Of a DNA stretch of 64,000 nt, positions 20,301 through 35,300 are shown piece by piece (position 1 is the first letter of the stretch; the number at the start of each line of letters is the position of its first letter). Location: contig CM048552.1 of the NCBI GenBank assembly GCA_026413225.1, positions 55,691,001-55,755,000 of the forward strand. The letters are read 5' to 3'. The notes beneath the pieces are model-generated. The model searched no databases. It saw nothing but the letters and a program-made list of their open reading frames with translations, and was not told where the DNA came from. This DNA is from Otis tarda (Eukaryota > Chordata > Aves > Otidiformes > Otididae). A program made the position numbers and the translations under genes.

Positions 20301-23300
20301 GTCTTCTCACCATGTAGTTGAGTTGTTCCATTTATAAACCCAGGAGAAAAGTAACTCTGTGTTTCTGACTTTATTTCCCTCAATTTAGCAAAAGGAGGGG
20401 AGAGGGTACAAATTATCTTTTATTTGCAATAATGTGTTAGGTCAGCTATCTGAGTTATCTCATGACGTTCTGTTGAGCTATAGCTTTATATATGCTTTAA
20501 GCCAGTTTTAAGAAGCCTATAATGCTAATTGTGTGGGAATGATTCAAAGCTGCCTCAGGGCAGGTTCAGGCATCATGTTAGGAAGCATTTCTTTATGGAG
20601 AAACACTGGAACAGGCTACAGACACTGGAACAGGCTTCTTTACTTTCCACTTGTGGAACACTTCTTTACTTTCAAACACTGGAACAGGCTTCCAAGAGAG
20701 GTGGTCAATGCCACATGCCTGTCAGTGTTTAAGAGGCATTTGGACAATGCCCTTGATAATGTTTTAATTTCTGGTCAGCTCTGAAGTGGTCAGGCAGTTA
20801 GAAGATATGATTGTTGTAAGTCCAACTGAAATGTTCCATTCTGTACCTTGTGTCCACCCATTTGTCCTGTGAGCCACTACCCCAACTATTTCCCCACTTC
20901 CACTTTCTGATTTTGAGTGCAAGTGTGTGTGTGCTGCTGTATGGTGGATTGCATTGAGAGCAGGAGTCAGGATAAATCTCACTTTGGGAGGATGGAAGCA
21001 GGATAAATGGAGCAGGGGAAGGTTGGAACTTGTTGGGACTATGCAGTCTTGTGGCTGCTTTGTGCATACGTGTGTGTAACTGTTTTGAGGTTGGTTTCAG
21101 GGTTGCTGTAATGCTGCCATCATTAGGAGGTATATCTTGGCTCTTTTTGGCTTTTTCTTTTTTTTTGTGCTGGCAGTAGCCTTCTAACTTAAACTTATGT
21201 TTTGTAAATTTTTAGTCAGGTGGGTTCATTAATCCTTAATACTTAATTAATCCTAATACTTGCTGTCCAGCTGTGTACACAGTAGGTACCCAGAGTGAGC
21301 AGACACAGGACAAGTATGTAGCAGAGCAGAACCGACCCTTTTGGCTAGAGCCCAAGCTAAATAGGTTAAAATAACCAGGTAATTACGGCCAAGTGTTTCC
21401 TTTCATCTGCTGCCTGGTGTTATGAAAACTGGAGAAACTTAAGTTTTCTTAAGACTTCAACCAAGAGTTGTCTTAGTGAAGAAACACCACTTGAAAAATA
21501 ATCCTCTGTTGCTGGTTGTAGAGGTAGGTCCAGCTCAGGAGCTGAAGTACCTCCAGAGGCAAAGCTTGCTTAAATGTATGGCATAACAAAGCTCTAGAAA
21601 AGTTCACGTCAGACTGGGCACTATGCTTTAAACACAGCGCTTGTGTGACTTGCTGTATCCCAGACCTTCCCACCATTTACACAGTTTGCATGGTTACTAA
21701 TGGAAGAGTGCCACAGCTTTAGCAGCCACTTAATGCATTTAATGCTACTGTAGAGTGGTAACGGGTTTACACCAAGCCAGGGTCTTTTTGAGTTGGATAT
21801 CTTTTTGAAAAGCTGTGGGATATTAATGCTAGAGTGCTAAAGAGTGAACAAGCTCAGTGGTGGCAGAGACAGAGAGAGCAGCTTACTTCTATGGAAGATA
21901 AGGGCATTTGCAAATATGGTATTTGCAATACCTGTTGCAAAGGAGAGTGGCTGCTGGCTTTTCTGTTTAGAGGCTTTTAATGGTTAGATTGCATAGGAAG
22001 CGAAGAGAGTGTTGGATTCTCAAGAAGTTAATCTGGTGACTTCTAGGTTGTCATGTAATTCATCGCATGTGATTCATGCCACAGGGGATGTCTTGGTAGG
22101 CAAATCTTTATTGTCTAGATTGGAATTTACCACAATGGTAGATTAAGTGCTGAAAAACGTCTACTATCAATTTTTTAATGACCAAAAGTTTTGGGTTTTT
22201 TGTTTTGTTTTTTTTTTTTTTTTCCTTAAGTTGAAACAACATTATTGTAACACAAGGGTCTTTGGTTGGTTGGGTTTTTTTGGTGGCTTTTTTTTTTTCT
22301 TCTGGTACTGAGTCTAATGGGATGTAGAGAAAGTCGAGTATGTTTGTCTCCTGACACCCACTTTATCAGCTTTCAGACTTCAAAACCTTTCTTTTTGGGC
22401 AAAAAGCTTCTAATGATTTTAATTTTAGCTTGATTTAATAAAAAAGAAAAAATCTTGCTTATAAGCATGGGACCAAAAAAACCACTTCAAATAGACACTG
22501 TTATGTATGGAGTTTATCCCCTTTTTAAACTTACTGAGTAGACTGATTTCTGGGTAAGAAGTGAAGGGCTGCAAAGAGTCTGGCAGGCATCTGTACAAGC
22601 AACTGATACACTATATAGCCAGTTTATTTTGTTTTTCAGGGCAGTATGACTGCAATGACTGTATTTTTTCCTTTGGATACAGCTAGGCTTAGACTTCAGG
22701 GTAAGTGTTAAACTCTAGTTTCTTTATACGATTTCTTTATACGTCTCAGCTTGGGTGGTTGTAGGGGGTCCTATCTTGCATGAAGAGGAATCTTACTTGT
22801 GTAACATTAACACCGTTTAATCACTAACACCATTTTTCCAGCTGAAGGTAATTCTCCCTTTTGAAAGTATTGTGCAATGTTTTAATTGGCTGAAAAGGCT
22901 GTGTGATGTGTGGCCAGACATGGATTTTAAATGGTTATCTAAGACAAGAAAGAAAAATAAAGTTGTGAGATTACACAGGATTAAGTTTGTGTGCTGTTGC
23001 TTTTGGCTGCTGAGAACACTTCAAATTGCAGGGGCAATATCATGAAAAACTAGTCTAGAATTATTCCTGAGAATGGTTTTAAGGGAGATGTCATGGTTAG
23101 AACCGAGAGTAGGAATGTCAAATACTCATAAAAATGCAATCTGGGTATAAACTTTGTTCTAATGCTCTGTCTTCCAATCGAAAGTCACAGAATCACCAAG
23201 CATGTTAGCGCTGTGACTAAAGCATTGTTAAGAACTAGAGGGAGATCATCAGCCAGGTCATTAGAATTACGTGGTTGAGAAATTAGGACCGTGTTGCTGT

Positions 23301-26300
23301 TGAGCAGCTTTCAATGCAGGAAGAGCCAGTGTTTTGCTAAGGCTTAGCTGTTTGCAGATTAACTGTAAGAGATTGCTCTGCTGGTGATGCTAGTCTGGAG
23401 TCCAGGGTTCAAATTTGAGAGCAGTTATGCAGGCCCAGTTCTAGTCCCTTACCTAAGGTGAACCTACCTTCAGTTTATGTCACAACTATCGGGTTAGGAA
23501 TTGGTAACTGCAGATACACTCTGGTGCCCGACAGAACCTGCTAGTCTGGGGAAGAATGAAAAAAGGAAGTAGTCTTACCTAGAAAATGAAAACAAGGAGA
23601 TGCTTTCTGGAATTGCTGCAGGAGTAGGGAACGTTTATCCTTTATGAGGAAGAAGAAATATGCTCTTCCGGAGTATGTTCAGAATAGGAAGGATAAAGAG
23701 TTGAAAATGAGTGCTAAAAACTAGAATAACTTTAAAAATTTCATTCTTCTGTTTTCCAGTTGATGAGAAGCGGAAGTCTAAGACAACACCAGCAGTCCTA
23801 TTGGAAATAATCAAAGAAGAAGGCCTGTGAGTAGATACTAATTTTCCTCTTGTCTTCATGTAGGCAAGCTCTAAAACTAATTGGACCATGCTGTTAAAGT
23901 GGAATAGTTAGCCTGTGTGGACAGATTTTTACTTTGAATTAAGATGTCTTCATATAAGCGTGATACGATTTACCTAATCTTATGTATTCATCTTGAGCTA
24001 ATTCAAATTAACTCTTGAGCACCTTATGCAATCAAGCTGCTCAGTGATGTAACTGTGCCTTCATTAGGGAGGTTGCTGTGCCTCCTCAGAAATGCAGGTT
24101 TGTATGCAAACGTACCTTCATGGACCTGATAAACCAGCTTCGTCTGCCTGGATTCTTGGGTGTGTCCATTTCTCATAGCCAAGATGAAACTCTTGGGCAG
24201 CTGAGCCACTTTCAACAGGAGAACTGAGACATGTTTCCCAGTTGGAAGGTTTTTTTGCCTTCTCCTAAGCTTGTGGAAGTAAACAACAAGAGACTCTTTG
24301 TCAGTGCTGATGAGATTGAAGATCTATCTAAAAGCAGTTCGCTTTGAGCAATGCTGTACTTTATTTGGCGCACAGTCTGAGCTGAGCTGTTGGGAAAAAC
24401 GGTTGTATTTGTGTCCTTGTTACAAGTATTTTCCTAAGTGAATGCCTAGAACTCTTACGTAGACCAGAGCTTCTGGGACGTTAAAGGTGACAAAAGTTTA
24501 GCTTGGCCAATAATATTTTGCCACCTTTGAACCTGAGCAGTTGGCAGTTGTATGCATGAGTACTTCTCAGTCGGTTGGTGATGTTTTTTGTTCACATTTC
24601 CACGTTACATTTGTTACATGAGGGCATCGAGTAAATGTCAATTAAAAAAAAAAAAAAAAAAAAGAAGAAAAAAAAAGAAAAATTAAGAAGTTAACTGAAA
24701 TGGAGAGACTGCAAAAGTGGTCATCCTACTTTTCCTGTGAAACAGAAAAATCAGTAATTCTGGCAAGTGGTAAACATTGTTTCTTCCAAAGGTCTTGGCA
24801 AATCCTGGCTAAGTAATGATACAAGTTTTAGAGATGTGTCTGAAATAAAAAAAAAACCAAAAACCAAACAACAAATGCAAAAGCTGTGATGTGAGATCAT
24901 AAACATCTTGCATTAGTTTGTAGAGTCTTGTCTCATATTATACTTTTGTGGGACTGCTTTTCTCATCTAGATGTAACATAAAGCAAGTAGGGTTAGCTAA
25001 TGGAATTTCTGTAGAAGTTTGTCAAACAGCTTTTCTTTCTTCCCTGCCCTTTGATCCTTTTCTAGGTGATATGAAAGGTGTTCACTGGTGTACACTGAGT
25101 TCTTCTCTAAGTTGCAGTTTGGAACAAAAACTTAGGTTTTATTTCTGTGCAGAAGGATTTGTATGTGAATTATGGATGTTAGCACTGACAAGTCATTAAA
25201 ATAAACTTATATTTTTTGTTATAGTTTCATGTTTTGTACTATAAGATATTTCCTTTAAGGATTTCTGATCAAGATTTTCAATAAATCAAGGAAAACCAAG
25301 CTAATGCTCTCAGAGTGTTTCTTGCTTTTTTTTTTTTTGACAGCACAGAAGAGATAGGTGGTACAAAAAATGTTTTAATTCTACTCATGACTAACTGTAT
25401 AGTCACTTAATTTGTAATTGTAACTGTATGGTTAGCTAAGCCTGTAACTTCAGAAGCAGTCCTAATAATGCAGTGTATTCCCAGCTACACGGGAGAGAGA
25501 AGCACTTGTTGCATCAGAGATTAAAACCTAGCATTTACATCATAAGCACAGTCAGATTCTGCATTTACCAGCCTTGCATCTTTTTGGGGATCCTTATATT
25601 CCATATATTCCCAGTATTTTAATGAATACTAAAGAGCCTCCATGATTACTGGTGGTCCTTAAGGAGATTGCTTATGCTTCTAACATGATACCCGTTCTCT
25701 ACCTGGCCTGTGCAGCTTCAGTGAAGGTGCTTGTCCTTATCCTTTTGGATGGATTGTAGAACGTGCTGGGGATGTAGGGCAGTTGTTAAGATGTCCCTGT
25801 TTTAGAAGCTCATCAGGCCTGTGAGAGAAGGAAGCCGTGTTCATCAGCTGTTATAAAATCATTCTTAAATCAAGATAGATTTCAATGATACCCAAACAAT
25901 GACAATTATTCACAACACCTGAAAAATAAGATAGCTGTGAATCATAAGGGGCTATTCCGTTTTTCATCTGTGATTAAGCTGTTAAATTTAAATAGGTAGT
26001 ATCTTTTTCTCACTTACCTGCCTGATTTGCTGTAGGCTTTACTGCAAGGCATTTATTAGAAATTCCTCTCACCTGCATGTCTCATCCCCACATTGCATCC
26101 TCTGGAAGACTCTCCTTGGTGGAGTATATTAATTTCAGTAACTAGTCTCCCATCTTTAAATTTTATGTGAGAACCCAGACAGATAAATTTTTTCTTCCTT
26201 ACTGTAGGTTTTTTAAATTATTATTTCATATTGAAGGAGTAGTTGTCTTAATTTTTTTTTCCAGCTATGTTAAGCATTGCTTTGTCTCCTTGGAGATGTG

Positions 26301-29300
26301 AGCATCTCTTTACTGGGGTGTTATATTTTGTATTGGACTGACAGCTCAGTTTCTCAACAAAGATGGAAATTCTCCTCATGCCTTGGTATGTTTTAGTATA
26401 TGGTTTGAACTGACTGTATCAGTCTGTATGTTAACATACATCCTTCAAACATGTATTCATCCCCTGCATGTCTGCAGTTCATCGCTGGCTGTTGGTAGAG
26501 AGCACATATGATGGTAATACTCACTTTTGGAGTGAGTGAGCCCCAAGCTTCTCAGTGTAAATATACTATAACTCTACAGCTCCTTTTCAATGGAATTATT
26601 CCTGATTCCTACAATTTATAAATATAAGTGCTTATTTTCTTTTATGGTACAATCAGGAGTTTAGCATGGTATGATTTGTTACCATTAATGACAAAGACTT
26701 ATCTAGTTAGTATTTACATAGTATACAGTATTGTATCTCCGGGACCCCCTACCAACATGTAAAATCAACAAGATCACATGAATAGTTTGCTGATCCCTTA
26801 CCATGGCTTTTTCCTCTCCATTAGGTTGGCACCATATCGAGGATGGTTCCCTGTCATCTCCAGCCTTTGCTGCTCCAATTTTGTTTACTTTTATACATTT
26901 AATAGTCTTAAAGCTCTCTGGGTCAAAGGTCAGCATTCAACCACTGGAAAAGACCTGGTTCTTGGGGTTGTTGCAGGTAATACTGAAATCTCAATGTAAT
27001 AAAATACGTATTTTTAGTATATTCTAATATTTTTCTTATGAAGTCCACTGGAGGTCACACTGAGTGCTTACGCCTCCCAGTGTATGCAGACCTGCTTTGT
27101 TGTACAGCTCTGATTGCTCTTCTGTGTCCTCCCTACCTCATAAGGAGGTGCATAAACTGCTCCTGTTGTGAATTCTGGCACACAGCACAGTGCTGTTGCA
27201 GTCTAGTATTTTATTTGTGTCTAGTGTGTTGTTTACCATGGTATCTAAGTGTCATCTTTTCGATGTTGAAGACAAGTGGCAGGGAGAAGTGATAGTTCTT
27301 TTTAGAAGGAAAGATACATGCTAATTCTGAAATATTTTTCGTTGGTGTGGGTAAGAGCTTTTAATGTAAGGATTTAGGTGCCAGTTTTCAGACTTCTTTT
27401 TGGATCATCATCTGAAAGTGACAGTAAGTCCCTAGAAATAAGCAAGTACAGTAAGAACTTTATGTTCTTTTTCATCCCTTTCTCTCATGTGGATGCCTCA
27501 GTGGATTCTTTGAAGGGATGATGACACTAGAGGCTTTTCTGGCAAATCCAGTGTGAAAAATTACACAGTGTGCCTGTGTGTGCCTGTACTATTCTACAGG
27601 AACAATTGCTCATGCAACCACACTGAAACAAGCTGAATTTTAAAAACGTGCATAAATAACCCCCATGATTATTGGGAGGGGAGTGTTTATTTTTTTGCTA
27701 GTTTCTTGTACTTTCAGTGCATAGGCAGGATGAATGGCTGAATAGTTGGGGGAAGGGTAAGGAAAGCAGTTAAGTTCGCTTTATCACTGGGGGAAACTTG
27801 TAATTACATTCTAGAGAAAAGGCTACAGGAATTAGAGCAATAGCTTGTCAGTTAAGTGCCTTCTTCAATGTCTGTAGTTTATATTCTTATAATGGAATAA
27901 TATGTGGCTGTTGTGGGGACTTTCATGAGATGAGATAAAAACAGTTTAATAGGTAAAGCAAAAGCTTGGATGCGCAAGCAAAGCAAGATATTCACCACTT
28001 CTTATCGGCAGGCAGATGTTCAGTCATCTCCAGGAAAGCAGGGCTCCATCATGTGTAACAGTTACTTGGGAAAACAAATGCCATCACTCCAAACATCCCC
28101 CCTTTCTTTCTTCCCCCAGTTTTATACGCTAAGCATGATGTCATGTGGTACAGAGTATCACTTTGATCAGTTGGGGTCAGCTGTCCTGGCTGTGTCCCCT
28201 CCCAACTTTTTGTGTACCCCCAGCCTGCTCCTACTCAGTGGTGGGGTGGTGTGCGAGACAGAAAGGCTTTGAGTCTGTGTAAGCACTGCTCAGCAGTAAG
28301 GAAAGCATCCCATTATCAATGTTGTTTTCAGCACAAATCCAAAATGTAGCCTCATACGAGCTACTATGAAGGAAATGAACTCTATCTCAGCCAAAACCAG
28401 CACACTGGTGTAAATGATCTAATTGGTGATGTCCCTGCTCCTTGCAGGGGATTTGGACAAGGTGACCTTTTAAAGGTCCCTTCCAACCTAAACTATACTA
28501 TGATTCCATGCTAAATTGAAAAATTCAATTTGAAAGTATATTTAAAAAAATTACCTTTCCAGTCTGGAAAATGAAGTTTTATCTCCTTTAACTGAATCTG
28601 AGTGAAAAATTGCAGGTATATTGTGCTCTAACCTGTTGCTCCATGATGTAATCACCTTGACTTTGGTTAAGAGAGATTAATGTGGCTTGCCTTTCCACTG
28701 CTTGATTTTGCTCAAAACTTTTTGAGAGTTGACTGTAGTCCTTACAAAGGATACTGAAATATGGTTATGTTCTGCTTTTCTGAACACTCTCAAAGGAAAA
28801 GAAAAAGAACAAACGGGCACAATGTAGGTAGTAAAATTTTTTCACTTTTTTCAAATTTCCTGTTCTTGATAGTGGTGGACTGTGTCCGTCTCAATATAAT
28901 GGAATAATTCGGTCTGTCACTCAGACTCCTACCAAAGCAACTAGTGTAGAAGTAATTGCTAACTTCTGTGATGCAGAAATATTAATAAGAAAGATCAGAA
29001 CCTCATTTTTATGTTGTTACTTCAAAGTAGCTGCCTCAGTCATTACTGAACAGGAAAGACCTGTACCAGGTAATTGCAGAAGTAATGTCATTTAATCCTT
29101 CTCCCCGATAGTTTAGAATTGTACTTACGTGTGTTTGTCCATTTCTCCTCCCCATCCTACTTTCCCATATTCAGTTTTCAAACTTTACTGTTGGGGTTTG
29201 TTATCGCGTGTAATCTCTTGCCACTTCTAAGCCTCACTTCAGATATTTGCAGAATCCTGTGTTTTCCACCTTAAGTGTACTTAGTGAATCTAGAAACTAG

Positions 29301-32300
29301 ATATTCTTTTGCCAGTGTAGGAGCTCTGTTCTGGTATCAAGCTGCATGCGTTTATCTGTTTTGATCTCTCCTCATAAAATAATCCTTCTTATCACTCTGT
29401 GTTTCTTTCTGAAAGTAGGCAGGCAGCAAGTCATCATGGAGAGAATTAGGGCATGAAAAGCAGAGTATCTGGTGCTCCAGTGTGGTGTAGTATGCAGCAA
29501 AGTAACAAGTTCACTTCAGATGCCTTCAACTTGTTAATATTTGGTGTGTTTTTTTGTTTAGTGTTTGGGGGATTTTTGTTTGTTTTGGTTTGGTTTTTTT
29601 CCCTTTGGGGGTGGGAGGAATAGCCGAAATGTCTTCCCACTATGTGTAGTGTGCTGACAGCTAATTAATGGTGGAGCTGTAGCAGGGATGCCTGAAGTAG
29701 CTTATTACAAATTACCAGTTTACTTTTGTTAATTTTTTCCCCTCTTCTTACCAGTAATTTCAGTAGTGTGTGAATTGAGGTGAAAGAGGATAAGAAAACA
29801 TTTGAAATCTGGTTCTGGCTGATTTTCTTCGTGCTGTGTTTTGCATTAGGTGTTGTGAATGTCCTATTGACCACTCCTCTCTGGGTAGTGAACACACGTC
29901 TGAAGCTGCAGGGAGCAAAATTTAGGAATGAAGACATTGTACCAACCAATTATAAAGGCATAATAGGTAAGCATCTATTGTTATTTTCAGCCAAAGAGAA
30001 GTTCATTAAATGAAATATGTCAATGACACTGAAGTTTGACTTTTTTCATGCAAGCAATTTCACCCTAGAATTTCTGTTCTTCACTGTCGCTTTGCAGTCA
30101 TTGAGTTTTACAGGAAACTGGACTTGGCCGTTTTTGATGCTAATTAAGAGTTTGTAGTATGCACAACTGTGACTAAAATATATTTTGGAAAGGCAAGTAT
30201 CTTATACAAATCCTGGAGTAGTAGTGAGCCCGATGAGGTGGTAGCTGGGAGTCTGAGTTTGGGCAGATAATCTGCAAATTGAACTTCACCCACATGTTCA
30301 GGCTGTCTTTCTTTTAAAAATAAATAAGTAAATAAATATTGTAGTTTTGAAGAAGGTTTTAGAAGACCCTCATGTTGATGCTGACCTTGTACTAAAAAGA
30401 GCAGGACGTCTGGGCAGATGATAAACTTTGTTTATGTTAATGGTGATGTGAGCGAGAGGCTCCTTTGTCGCTATTTTTCTGCTAATGTCCAGATTGGAAT
30501 GGAAGACTAAAAAAAAACCACATGAAAGACTGCAGTGGATTTTTATACACTTTGAATATTAGCCTTTAAGTGCAGCTTTTCTTATCTTTGAAAGTCAGAA
30601 TTTTGTACTCAAAATTTTAATGATTTTTTTTTTTTATTATTCCACCTTTCTTCTCAGATGCCTTTCATCAGATAATACGAGATGAAGGAGTCTTAGCTTT
30701 ATGGAATGGTACTTTCCCCTCCTTGCTGCTGGTCTTCAATCCTGCCATACAGTTCATGTTCTATGAAGGCTTTAAGCGGAAACTTCTGAAAAAGCAGCTG
30801 CAAGTGAGTATGTTTTATGGCCAGGTGATGGACATAGTCTGTTAGATGACAGCTTTTTTGACATGTGTTCCTTCAGCAAATTCAGAAATGTAGGTTTGGT
30901 TTTGGTTCTTGTATATTTGAGGGTTTTTTGGAGTTAGTTTATCTTCTAAAAAAGATCTCTCACTGCTAAGTGAGACGGGACTCTTTCATGTCCCTAGGGA
31001 AGATACTCCTGTGATGAATTCCTCCTCCTGAAAAAATAAAACTGCACCTCTTGTCCATGTTTGTTTAGATTTGTTCACAGGTCTTGATTTAAAGTAGAGA
31101 TTTCAGTTCTAATATATCTATTTTATAAGTATGTACGTAGAGACTGTTCTTGAAGTCAGTTCTTAACACTTTCTCCAGTAAATCAAATATATTGAGCCTC
31201 TGAAGTATCACAGGTTTGTTCCGGACTCTGTCATTTTAATAACATTTTTTCCTGAAGCTCTCAATTTTTCAATATGTTTTTTTCCTGAGGCTAAAATTGA
31301 AAATAGCGTTGCAACCATACCTCCTAAATTCTCTAAGTACAGGTAGAATCAATTTTCTGTCCCTGCTTTATAGTCGTAGTCTTTTTCTTTATTTTTTTTT
31401 TTTTCTATGTCAGATAGAGCATCTCACCTGAACTCATGTTCCTCTTATGTTCCAGCAAATTGAAAAGTATTCATATTGCCTTTTAGGATAATATTGTAAC
31501 ATCTTATATGTTTAAGCTGCAGTGCTTTGCTGTTAATTTGTGATTTTAGAATGCATTTAGCTGTATGAAAACGTTTGATCATATCAATATGTTACAAAGC
31601 CATCTTGTTTTTCCTCAAGACATAGTGAAATTATTTTTATATGAGATGTTGCATCCTAAATGAGGCTTGGATTTTTTTACCATCTTTAGTTAATATTGCA
31701 ACTGTAGCGCACTCTGTGCCTGGTAGATCTATCCAGTTACATTATGGATAATACATTTTTTGAGTGACCAGCTGAGCTTCCATCTGCATTGTTACTTGCC
31801 TGTTGGCTATTTACTTATTGAGTTTCTTTTAAATTACTTAGTTTTATCTTAAATTAGGGCATGTTTTGTCCATGATCAGTGAAGAGGGAAAATACTTTTT
31901 TTCCATAGCAATGGTCATGTTTATTTTGGACATTTTTCTTCTACATGTGTGTGCTTATTTCTGATTGCAATCGATATATTTTGCAAATTTGGAGCATGTA
32001 TTGATATGGGCACCTACCTATTTTCAGTGATTAATTCAGGCTGTTAGATTGAGATGCACTGTAAGCAGCTTAGGCTATAACAACGTATTTGGTGCATCGT
32101 GGAACGCTGACGTGAGGATGGGCTTCCAGCAGGTGTTCTTATCTAATAGGGGATGAGATTTTTAGCTTATGTCATCAAGACTAAAATTCTGCCTGATAGT
32201 GTAGTGATTATGCCTCAGGATTATAGAGTGATGTGGTCTTTCACTGTCACCTTTTCACAAGTGCTGTGTGACTTGTTAGTTTAAATGTTGCAAAAGCTGA

Positions 32301-35300
32301 AATACTTATTGATTGATGGTACGTTTAAATGCTGCTTCCCTATCTTTTGTTTACTCTTGGTGCTTTAAATTGGTCTAGTTGTCTGGTTTTATCTCCACTA
32401 TGGTTTAGTAACCTAGTTATAATGATAAATGCAAAAGCTTGTGAGTAGGTAAAAGTAACAAATAAATAAGTTGTTGGTTGAACTATAACTAAGTCTTTAA
32501 AATGGGAAGACCCGGAGACTTCCCATCTTTATGCCGAAGATACTTAGATAACCCAGTAGCAGGTACCAGCGCAGAATCCCCAAACACATACAGGTGACTG
32601 ACTGTTTTGGTACTATGTGGAAGTAATATGTTCTTTATCTATTGAACAGCTCACATCTTTGGATGCTTTTGTCATCGGTGCAATAGCCAAAGCAGTTGCC
32701 ACCACCCTCACTTATCCTCTGCAGACAGTACAGTCAATTCTGCGGGTAAGCTCTGTTCGTATGGCTTTTCTTTTGTGTTAATGAACTCATCATTTTCGGA
32801 GCTCCTTTTGCACAATGCAAGTCACTGATAAGGATACCTCTCTTCTTTGATCCTATATTGACAGATTCTGATAGAACTTGGTATTACTGGTGCAGGCTTG
32901 TTTCGAGTAGCTGGTAGGATTGACAATGTAACACATTGGTAGAATGTCTCACAGAAGCTGATGCACCATACTGCTTTTAAACCTACTTTGTTTCCAGATG
33001 ACCTAGAGTAATAAAAAAAAAAAGTTTTATTCTTAGGTTTTGTTTTATTCATATGATGGCCTGACCTTGTCAGTAGCCAGAATGTGATTCATCAGGGGAA
33101 GATGAGCTCCCTCATAAATAATGTCTTTAACTGCTTGCCTGGCCTTGTACACCAATTGCAGTGGTAACAGAAACACTTGCATATATTCTCACTTGCAGTT
33201 TGTATGTATGCTGCTACCTTCAGCAATATTGTTGTAATACTGAAACGTGGCAAAGTTGAGGAGGAAGAGACTTGACCATACATGAGCAAGCATATTGTAG
33301 TTTAATTTCTGTGCTTTTTAATCTATTTTTGCAAGTTGGTTTTTTATGATTTTTCTAACATTCCAAATATTAATAAATGTTTCCACATTAAATATAATGC
33401 TATTTTCCTAAGTAAGGAGAAGCCCTAACTTGTGTGTATGGTAAAGCTATTATAAATGTTCTAAAACCTGTATAAATTTGGATAATTAACTGAATTATTA
33501 AATGTGAGCCTTCCATGCTAAGGGTATCACTTTTCAGACTTGTCTAATAGGGGATTTTTCTTGTTAATTGTTAATCTGGAAGAAGTTATTTTCATGCAAA
33601 TTTTGTAATTATTTTAGTTTTTCTTCTGCCTAATTAGAGTGGACTAAATGTATTTTGATTTTTGATAGCCTGTAAAAAGGACTTTGAATATATTTACTAT
33701 GTGGTTGTTGCTACCCAGAAAAGGTGGTAGGTAAAACTTGTGTGCCTGCACAGCTTTCTGCTTCACCCTGGTGATGCACAAAATGGCATCCACATTGTAG
33801 ATGTGTCAGCCGCATTGTAGTTTTGTCAGCAGTAACTTTTTTTCCTGAAGTTTTTCTAACTTGTGATGATCAGCTGAGCAAGTCCCTTCATTCAATGTCT
33901 TATCCTGCTCTAACAGCCTGCACACGTCTCGGGAGTTAAACTAGTAACACAGACCTTTATTACTGAAGTGACAGCTACAGAAAAACATTTAAGCAAATTT
34001 AGCTTTGTTTGGATAAGTTGCAACATCAGTCTGTTTTTAATTTGTGATGTGTTTTCTGCTGGTATGAAGGAGAACTGGAAGGAAAGTTGGAATGCACTAT
34101 TTGAAGTCCAGCGTTGCACAGCAGTGCAATTTTTGTGGGGCTACATCGATACAACAGCTTCAACCCTACGTCCTTTCCATGGTTGCTATAGAAATGGTTA
34201 CAATCTTGTGACTATTACTTCATGTTTCTTCTGTCTCCTTTTGGCTTTTTGAACAAATTTTTTTTGTCTCTGGGTGACAGAGTCATTCTTTAAAAAAAAA
34301 AAGGCAGTTCTGGTAAGTTGTGCTGCCAGCTTGATGTACTAACCAGCTGCTGCTTACCGCTCACCTCAGCCGAAGGCAGCTCGTTCACTGCTAGAGCATC
34401 AGTGTCTTGGTGGTGGTGGGATTCTTCTCACAGTGGCCCACTGTGAAATAAAGTGGCCTTATGTGCTACTTCTCCATGCTAGTCCATCCTCTCTCTGTCG
34501 CCGAGGCAACAGCTTCGGAGTCCGCACCTGGACAGAGCCAGGGGGCCCTGGTGGCCCCACCCCTCTCCCGGTATACAGCAGGGCCTGGGCAGCGCGGGGC
34601 AGACAGGGCCTGGTGCAGCAGTTGATGAGGGCAGGGCGGGTCAGAGAGGGCGCCGACCCAGGGCATTTGCTGTTCCCGACTCTCAGGGCGACATGGCGAA
34701 CACTCGCCTGAGAGCAAAGGCTGCAGCTCCAGCCGGGAGGCCTGCACCGGCTACCCCTGCGGCGGTTGATGCCTCCGTGCAGATGGAGCAGCTCAGGGGG
34801 GAGGCTGCAGTGCAGACCTTGGGCTGCAGGCAGTGCCTGGACCCTACTCCCGGGGCAGGGACAGGCGATAGTCCTGCCTGCAGAAGGTGTGCCCAGGTGG
34901 AGGAGCTCCGGCGGCAGGTGGCTGAGCTGCAGGAGGTGGTCAGGAGGCTGCAGGACATCAGGGAGGCTGAGAGGGAGCTGGATACTTGGTTCCAGGCGCA
35001 GTCTGCACTGGAACCACAGCACGCAGTCAACCAACCAAAAACCCCCCCACTGACACACAAAGTAAGTAAGCAGGCAGAAGATGCAAATGAATGGAAAGCT
35101 GCAAGGGCAAGGCGCAGCAGGAAGAAGAAGCAGCTTCCCCCAAACCCTGAGGTGCCCCTGCAGAACCGCTTTGCCGCTCTGCAGGCCAAAGAAGTGAGAC
35201 CCAGCACCTCGGGGGAGACACTGGAGCCATGCAAGGTAGCTTGACCGGCTCACACGATAACTAGTGCTACCAAGAAAAAGAGATGTGGTAGTAGTGGGTG

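Larger units (their letters stand above)
17389..22639 (+). other. SLC25A17 intron 1 (5.25 kb)
   Basis: The first 0.4 kb is still CpG island. The rest is AT-rich with several T/A homopolymers (for example 22207-22224) and one old CR1 fragment. No extra exon is recognised. Confidence 0.85.
26977..29849 (+). other. SLC25A17 intron 4
   Basis: The intron holds an antisense LTR (about 27915-28404) directly followed by a CR1 tail (28405-28511). The remainder is unique AT-rich sequence. Confidence 0.8.

Noticed and set aside
23175-23280. CACAGAATCACCA resembling the start of an antisense CR1
   Set aside because: The sequence after it does not continue as CR1, and the match is too short.
24644-24690. 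A-rich tract as the tail of a processed pseudogene
   Set aside because: The sequence upstream contains no recognisable coding remnant and no flanking duplication was seen.
33780-33830. CATTGTAG-TGTCAGC motif occurring twice in tandem
   Set aside because: A short imperfect duplication of about 20 bases in intron 7 with no sign of function.
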